Of a stretch of 9,382 nt of DNA, positions 5,000-9,382 are shown piece by piece; the first letter of the stretch is position 1, and every line of letters starts with the position of its first letter. Under the pieces are notes generated by a model. It saw only the letters and a list, made by a program, of their open reading frames with translations. It was not told the DNA's origin and made no database searches. A program made the position numbers and the translations under genes. This stretch comes from JAQVYV01 sp964507305 (lineage in GTDB: Bacteria > Bacillota > Clostridia > Saccharofermentanales > UBA5734): positions 1 through 9,382 of the forward strand of contig CAZDPQ010000100.1 of the NCBI GenBank assembly GCA_964507305.1, given 5' to 3'.

Positions 5000-7159
5000 T
5001 CACTCCTGCGGCACAAACGTATATGTCTTGAACGGTTCCGCGTGAAATGTGACCGGAGCGGACCCGGATGCGCAGAGCCCGGTGTAGAGCTCGGTGCCAT
5101 TTCCGGGGAAGGGCAGCCGGATGGTTTTTTCGCCCCCGGTGCGGGTATGGAGCGTCACCATCGCGTTGCCGACGATGCAGGTGTCGTCCCCTTCATGATA
5201 GACCGGGACTCCGGAGATGCGCGCGATCTCCCGCAGGGCATCCGCCGTAAGAGCCATCGCCGAGCAGAAATACATCTTACGCTCCCCGTCCGCGGCATAC
5301 ACGAGCGAGGGGCGGCCGCGATGCCTGCCCGCATCGAACCGCACGAGCACGGTGACGCCTTCCGTCTCCCGCGCGATATAGACCGGATCCGCGCGCTGGC
5401 TGCCGCGCGGGCGTCCGCCGTCCGTCAGCGTCCCGCAGAGGACGGCTTTCCCGGCAGGAAGGAACCCGTCTTCCGGCGTCGAGGACAGGTCGGCCCATTC
5501 ACCTTCCAGGACCTCGATATCCAGCCCGGTCAGGATCCTGACGGTCTCCCGGGAAGCCGTGCCGAACCCGTGCATGAACAGCACATCCGTCCGGTCTTCC
5601 CGGAGCCTGGCGCGGAGGCGGCCGGCCCGTTCCGCGGTGAAAGCGAAGGGATCCAGGTACACCGCAAGGCGGGCCTTGACTCCCCGCTGCTCATAATCTT
5701 CCGCGGTGTACAGTCCGAATTTCAGCCCGGTGCGCCAGAATTCCAGGCGCTGGCCGTACAGCAGATTCATACCTGTCGCTTCGGCGTGCGCGGAAAGAGA
5801 CATGGCCCGTTCGTCGACGATCACCGCCACATCGGGCATGAGAGGCCCGCCGCGGGACAGGAGCCCAAAATAGCGGCTTTTCAGATCCGCGGCCAGAGCC
5901 CAGATATCCGGGTGGTATTGCCATCCTTCCGCCAGCAGATCCATGTACCAGCATCCGAGGCCGTGGGCCAGCATCTGCGCAAATTCTCTCTTATACACCT
6001 CGAACAGCGCCTCCAGCGAAGGCACTTTCGGGACCCAGTCGTATCCTTTCTCTTCCCGCAGGCACATGCAGGTCCGGATATCGTTTTCGACGAACCAGAG
6101 CTTACCCGCGCGGACAAACGAATCGGCCGGGCTCATCAGAGCTCCGACGCCGCCCTGGTTTCGGTCCGTATAGCAGATGGGGCTTGAAAAGGCGTCGATG
6201 TCGCCGCAGTTCAGGACTTTTTCGACCCGGAAATGCCCGGTCCGCGCGTCGTACAGGTCAAAATGGTAGCCGTAGAAAAAGACCGCCAGCTTTTCACGGT
6301 CCGTGATCTCCTTCGCGTGCCGGGCCAGGCGGAGGATGCGGTCGGCAACGATCTCGGAGGAATAATCGGCGTAATCCGTGAACCTCCGGTCCCCCCTGCG
6401 GGTGAAAAGCGTCCGCGCGGCAGGCGCGGAGCGGTCGTTCCCGTCGATGTCCGCCGGCACTCCGATCTCCTGGAAGGAGGCATACGCCCCGTCCTCCAGT
6501 CCCCAGGACCGGCACAGATCGCCGATGCTGCCGTATGTGTTCTCGAGGTAGCGGATGAACTGCCGGCGGTTGGTTTCTCCCAGGTCGATTCCCCGTTCCC
6601 GGAGCGAACAGTGGAACCATTCGCCGGTCTCCCCGGCGGCAATATGGTAGCCCATCAGTGCATCGTAAAGACGCGGGCGGGACTTGAGACGGTCATTGAA
6701 TTCCGACAGCGTATCCATCGCGGCGTCCAGCCAGTCATCGGACGCAAGAGTCACCGCGGTGCCGGCATAGTTCCCGTTCGTCGCGTCCTCGGCTCCGGGC
6801 ACCTCGAACGCGAACCGCATCGCATCGCCCGGATGCGAGCGGTCCCACTCGAGCGCGCGTCCGCCGTAGATGGACAGGTTGACACGCAGCAGGATCCTGG
6901 CTTCCGGGTCGCTCCGGAGCGTCAGCTCGAGCGCCTCGCAGGCGGGGCCGAAGTCTCGCCTGCCCCGCGGTTCCCAGACCGGCAGATGGCAGCACACCGA
7001 ATACAGATGGATCCCGTGTGCGGCAGCCATGCGGATCTCCTTTTCGCAAACATCGTTGCGGCCGATCTCCGTATTGGCGAAGAACAGCACCGGTTCCACA
7101 GGGACCCCGTCCAGGAGGAGCTGCGGCAGCCCGCCTTTTGTTTCCACAGCAGCGATCAT
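5000..7159 (-). CDS. Clan GH-A glycoside hydrolase, GH42 beta-galactosidase-like
   Basis: The 719-residue protein has a layout like GH42 enzymes. An N-terminal (beta/alpha)8 barrel (about 1-425) carries a likely acid/base Glu in AAGETGEWFH (E177 or E180) and a likely nucleophile E358 in LWFVENDIRT. A flavodoxin-like domain follows (about 441-655: PDVAVIVDERA, LEFWRTGLKFGLYT, LAVYLDPFAF, TDVLFMHGFG), as in the GH42 trimerisation domain, and then a short beta-sandwich (about 660-719). Such enzymes release sugars from beta-linked galactosides or related glycans by a retaining mechanism. Substrate and exact family are not certain; a divergent GH-A family is possible. No signal peptide is seen, so it is probably cytoplasmic. 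ATG 7159 has AGGGAG 6 nt upstream, and only 21 nt separate it from the preceding beta-helix gene, so the two are co-transcribed. Confidence 0.8.
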   Translation of the reverse strand: MIAAVETKGGLPQLLLDGVPVEPVLFFANTEIGRNDVCEKEIRMAAAHGIHLYSVCCHLPVWEPRGRRDFGPACEALELTLRSDPEARILLRVNLSIYGGRALEWDRSHPGDAMRFAFEVPGAEDATNGNYAGTAVTLASDDWLDAAMDTLSEFNDRLKSRPRLYDALMGYHIAAGETGEWFHCSLRERGIDLGETNRRQFIRYLENTYGSIGDLCRSWGLEDGAYASFQEIGVPADIDGNDRSAPAARTLFTRRGDRRFTDYADYSSEIVADRILRLARHAKEITDREKLAVFFYGYHFDLYDARTGHFRVEKVLNCGDIDAFSSPICYTDRNQGGVGALMSPADSFVRAGKLWFVENDIRTCMCLREEKGYDWVPKVPSLEALFEVYKREFAQMLAHGLGCWYMDLLAEGWQYHPDIWALAADLKSRYFGLLSRGGPLMPDVAVIVDERAMSLSAHAEATGMNLLYGQRLEFWRTGLKFGLYTAEDYEQRGVKARLAVYLDPFAFTAERAGRLRARLREDRTDVLFMHGFGTASRETVRILTGLDIEVLEGEWADLSSTPEDGFLPAGKAVLCGTLTDGGRPRGSQRADPVYIARETEGVTVLVRFDAGRHRGRPSLVYAADGERKMYFCSAMALTADALREIARISGVPVYHEGDDTCIVGNAMVTLHTRTGGEKTIRLPFPGNGTELYTGLCASGSAPVTFHAEPFKTYTFVPQE

Positions 7160-7180
7160 GGTTTCTCCCTCTCCCCGCCT

Positions 7181-9070
7181 TTACCGGACTGCGATATTCC
7201 CGACATGCCCGGTGACGGTCACGTTCAGGTCCTCGACCGACGCAGCCTTCCAGCCTTCCCGCCGGTAATTTTCAAATGTTATGCCTTCCACCGCACCCTC
7301 TTCGGAATCGCCCAGCAGGAGCGAGGGCGATTCGCCGCCCTCCTCGATGAAAATATCCTTCAGCAGGATATCCCGGATGCCTTTTCCGGGCTTTTCGCCT
7401 TCGAAACGCCTGTCGGTCCGCATCTGGAACACGCATCCCCTACCGGGCGTACGGAACGGATCGACGCGCATCCTTTCGACCAGGATGTTTTCGATCGTGT
7501 TGCCCCCGTGTGCCCAGAGCTTGACGATTCCGGAAAAGCGGTACGGCTCCCAAGGAGCTTCCTGCTGGGACAAGATGTCACAATCGATGATCCGGATGTC
7601 CCGGATGACGGCACCCGGGGCTTCCCCCAGTCCGAACAGGAAGACATGCGCGTCGTCGTTGAGAAACACGCAGTTCCGGATGGTGATTTCCGAGGTTTTT
7701 CCGTAATGGTAGATGACGATCAGGTCGTCGCAGGTGCGGACGAAGCAGCCTTCCGCTGTAGCCCGTTCGCAACCGCTGAAATGGATGCCGTCGGCATTGA
7801 CGACATAGCCGATGAGGTTGATGTTCCGGACAAGGATATCGCGGCTGTAGTTCAGCACGATCTGCCACATCGGCGCGTCGAGGACAGTGATCCCTTCGAT
7901 CCGGCAGCGGTTTCCCCCGTTCAGCCAGATGGCTCCGGTCCGCGCTTCGCCGGGATCCGGGTTTTCGTGGTGCAGGATGCCGGCGTCGAGGACTCCCCGT
8001 CCGGTGATGCACAGGTCATCCGTATCTTCCGCTGCGAAGCCGCCCCGGACGACCGCGCCCGCGGCAAGATACACGTTTGTGCCGGGCTGCGAAAGGAAAA
8101 AGGGTTCGCCCGCGTGCCAGACGGCATTTCCGGCGGTGCCGGCGTACGCGGTCTCCGGGTTGCCGTCGGTCAGGTTCGCGAACTGCGGGATCGCGCCGCG
8201 AACGGCTTTTCCCAGGGCGATGTCCCGGCCGGATCCGGTTTCAAACAGACGCAGTCCGCGGACCACGGCGGAGAAGATCCATCCCTTTTCCGCCGTGTTG
8301 CCGAGGATCCGCAGGCGGACGAACCGGCTTTCGCGCGGCGGCAGAGATCCGGATATCGTTCCGTATTCCCGGTTTGCGGTCCCGTCATACAGCAGTTCGT
8401 AAGGGTCTTCGGATCTTCGTCTGGATTCGAGTGTAAATTTGAGCGGTTCCGATTTCCGTCCTCCCGTCCCGCAATCGTTCAGGGAAAAGGGACCCTGGAG
8501 GATTTCGAAGCGGTCCGTTGCGGATCCGGCCCCCAGGTCCAGCTCCGCCCAAAGGCCTTGCGGCAGCGTGTGGATCCCCTTGTCAAAGTAATAAGTATCC
8601 TTTCCTTCCGGCAGATAGTCCGGGATGCCGTCCCCGCTGCGGATCCGCAGCACGTTCGGCGCGAACGGATCCGGCCGTTCCTTCTCGACCGGATTGGTCA
8701 GCAGATGCAGCGCGGACGACTCCCATCCGCCGTTGATCCGGACCAGCATTTTCCGCGGTGCCTCTTCTTTTTGCATCAGGCGGAAAATCAGGGCGTTTTC
8801 GCCGGGAACGTATTCCGCACGGATCCCGTAGGAATGCGGACGGATGTCCCAGTCGCGGATCGGCCCGCCCCTGAATGCCACTTTGATGTCGGCTTCGCCG
8901 TCAAAATCAAAGACCGCGAGAGAGGAAGGGCTGGATTCACCCTTCTGGTGGCCGGTGAAGATCCTGCCGCAGAATACGGACCGGTATTCCGTTTCGCCCG
9001 GGTCCTTTGCGGAAACGTCAAATTCGTCGCTGCCGGGCATGCCGGCAGGCATTTCCCAGATGTCGATCAT
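7181..9070 (-). CDS. Parallel beta-helix glycosidase, GH28-like, with discoidin-like insertion
   Basis: The protein has 629 residues. A beta-rich N-terminal domain (about 1-125) is followed by a probable F5/8 type C (discoidin)-like carbohydrate-binding module (about 155-278; LWAELDLG ... RFVRLRILGN ... GLRLFETG). A second short discoidin-like remnant follows (DIALGKAVRG ... NLTDGNPETAY, about 283-309). The right-handed beta-helix (about 325-625) begins NVYLAAGAVVRGGF. The helix carries NADGIHF (425-431, versus NTD in GH28), CDD (447-449, the catalytic DD), H475 (at the place of the GHG histidine) and IVKLWAHGG (515-523, versus RIKTW-type). GH28 enzymes hydrolyse polygalacturonan and rhamnogalacturonan. 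The changed Arg suggests another substrate. No signal peptide is visible. ATG 9070 has AGGAG closely upstream. The partial gene before it ends 46 nt away. Confidence 0.82.
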   Translation of the reverse strand: MIDIWEMPAGMPGSDEFDVSAKDPGETEYRSVFCGRIFTGHQKGESSPSSLAVFDFDGEADIKVAFRGGPIRDWDIRPHSYGIRAEYVPGENALIFRLMQKEEAPRKMLVRINGGWESSALHLLTNPVEKERPDPFAPNVLRIRSGDGIPDYLPEGKDTYYFDKGIHTLPQGLWAELDLGAGSATDRFEILQGPFSLNDCGTGGRKSEPLKFTLESRRRSEDPYELLYDGTANREYGTISGSLPPRESRFVRLRILGNTAEKGWIFSAVVRGLRLFETGSGRDIALGKAVRGAIPQFANLTDGNPETAYAGTAGNAVWHAGEPFFLSQPGTNVYLAAGAVVRGGFAAEDTDDLCITGRGVLDAGILHHENPDPGEARTGAIWLNGGNRCRIEGITVLDAPMWQIVLNYSRDILVRNINLIGYVVNADGIHFSGCERATAEGCFVRTCDDLIVIYHYGKTSEITIRNCVFLNDDAHVFLFGLGEAPGAVIRDIRIIDCDILSQQEAPWEPYRFSGIVKLWAHGGNTIENILVERMRVDPFRTPGRGCVFQMRTDRRFEGEKPGKGIRDILLKDIFIEEGGESPSLLLGDSEEGAVEGITFENYRREGWKAASVEDLNVTVTGHVGNIAVR

Positions 9071-9116
9071 GCCCTCTCCTTGCCGCCGGCGGCCGGCAGG
9101 TCCGTCCGCCGCTCCG

Positions 9117-9382
9117 TCATTTCCACGCCGGAAGCTTCATCGCTTCGATATCGGCCTTTTTCCCGTAAAAATAATACTTCGTCTGCCCGTAGGGGATATT
9201 GGCTTTGATGGAGGTCACCCCCTGGTACCATGTCCCGTCGAAATAGTCATAGACATCGCATTTCGAGGGGAACCGGATCGTCTTCACCCCCGCGGCAGAA
9301 CTGTGGATCACCACGAGATTTTCATCCGCCATGACCACATCGTCGTTTTCCGCATAGACATGGGCGGTCCCGGCGTAGTTGA
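9117..9382 (-). CDS. C-terminal end of a probable glycoside hydrolase (cut by window edge)
   Basis: The frame is open to the end of the window; 88 residues are visible before the TGA at 9119-9117. The text AHVYAENDDVVMADENLVVIHSS, then TIRFPSKCDVYDYFDGTWYQG, then IPYGQTKYYFYG, fits the small C-terminal beta-sandwich found in many GH-A glycosidases, where the pattern 'K-x-I-x-(L/F)-P' followed by 'V-x-D' and 'G-x-T-x-x-(Y/F)' is common. The neighbouring GH42-like protein ends with a similar domain (KTIRLPFPGNGTELY). The family and substrate cannot be decided from this piece. It lies on the same strand, 46 nt before the beta-helix gene, so the three probably form one operon. The short gap includes a GC-rich partial palindrome (TGCCG/CGGCA) without a U-tract. 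Confidence 0.6.
   Translation of the reverse strand, partial: NYAGTAHVYAENDDVVMADENLVVIHSSAAGVKTIRFPSKCDVYDYFDGTWYQGVTSIKANIPYGQTKYYFYGKKADIEAMKLPAWK

Noticed and set aside
4991..6187. A 398-codon plus-strand open frame opposite the GH42-like gene
   Set aside because: It is antisense to a gene with clear domains and shows the same Arg/Pro/His-rich composition as other shadow frames.
9071..9116. Hairpin TGCCG/CGGCA between the partial glycosidase and the beta-helix gene
   Set aside because: A 5-bp stem in GC-rich DNA without a U-tract could easily be chance; it is noted only in the gene entry.
6233..9208. A 991-codon open frame on the plus strand, opposite both glycosidase genes
   Set aside because: It lies antisense to two well-supported enzymes, crosses the gap between them and runs into the next gene. 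Its product is rich in Arg, Pro, Asp and His with no domain or repeat that I recognise. GC-biased third codon positions on the minus strand explain the lack of stops.

Overview
The window is GC-rich bacterial DNA, and every gene I can support lies on the minus strand, so transcription runs from high to low coordinates. Strong purine-rich Shine-Dalgarno sites, short intergenic gaps, a TM1266-type small ACT regulator of the [FeFe]-hydrogenase system and plant-polysaccharide glycosidases suggest an anaerobic, fermentative Bacillota, probably a gut or rumen Clostridia or Christensenellales relative. That placement is inference.

In transcription order there are four blocks. (1) 9382-5000 is a carbohydrate-degradation operon. 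It holds the C-terminal end of a probable glycosidase, a 629-residue parallel beta-helix protein related to GH28 with a discoidin-like insertion, and a 719-residue clan GH-A enzyme resembling GH42 beta-galactosidases. The two complete enzymes show no signal peptide, so they probably act inside the cell on imported oligosaccharides. (2) 4865-4164 is a single-pass membrane protein with a YpmS/DUF2140-like outer domain, followed by a terminator-like region. (3) From a good promoter at 4073-4044 run a zinc-ribbon membrane protein, rpiB and a TIM-barrel amidohydrolase. The rpiB and amidohydrolase genes are 2 nt apart and probably translationally coupled. (4) From a near-consensus promoter at 1838-1811 runs a leader of about 170 nt, then a TM1266-family ACT protein, an ABC-transporter substrate-binding lipoprotein (NMT1/SsuA-like) and the start of its permease, which leaves the window at base 1.

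The most interesting signal is the leader of block 4. Its last hairpin is 11 bp, buries the Shine-Dalgarno site of the ACT gene, and is followed directly by seven U. A segment about 100 nt upstream is exactly complementary over 9 nt to the 5' arm of that hairpin. This is the architecture of a riboswitch or attenuator with competing antiterminator and terminator. I recognise no known riboswitch consensus in it. Together with the downstream genes it suggests a ligand- or redox-controlled uptake system tied to hydrogenase metabolism, with the transported compound unknown.

No tRNA, rRNA, CRISPR array, insertion sequence or phage gene was seen. Several very long plus-strand open frames are antisense shadows.
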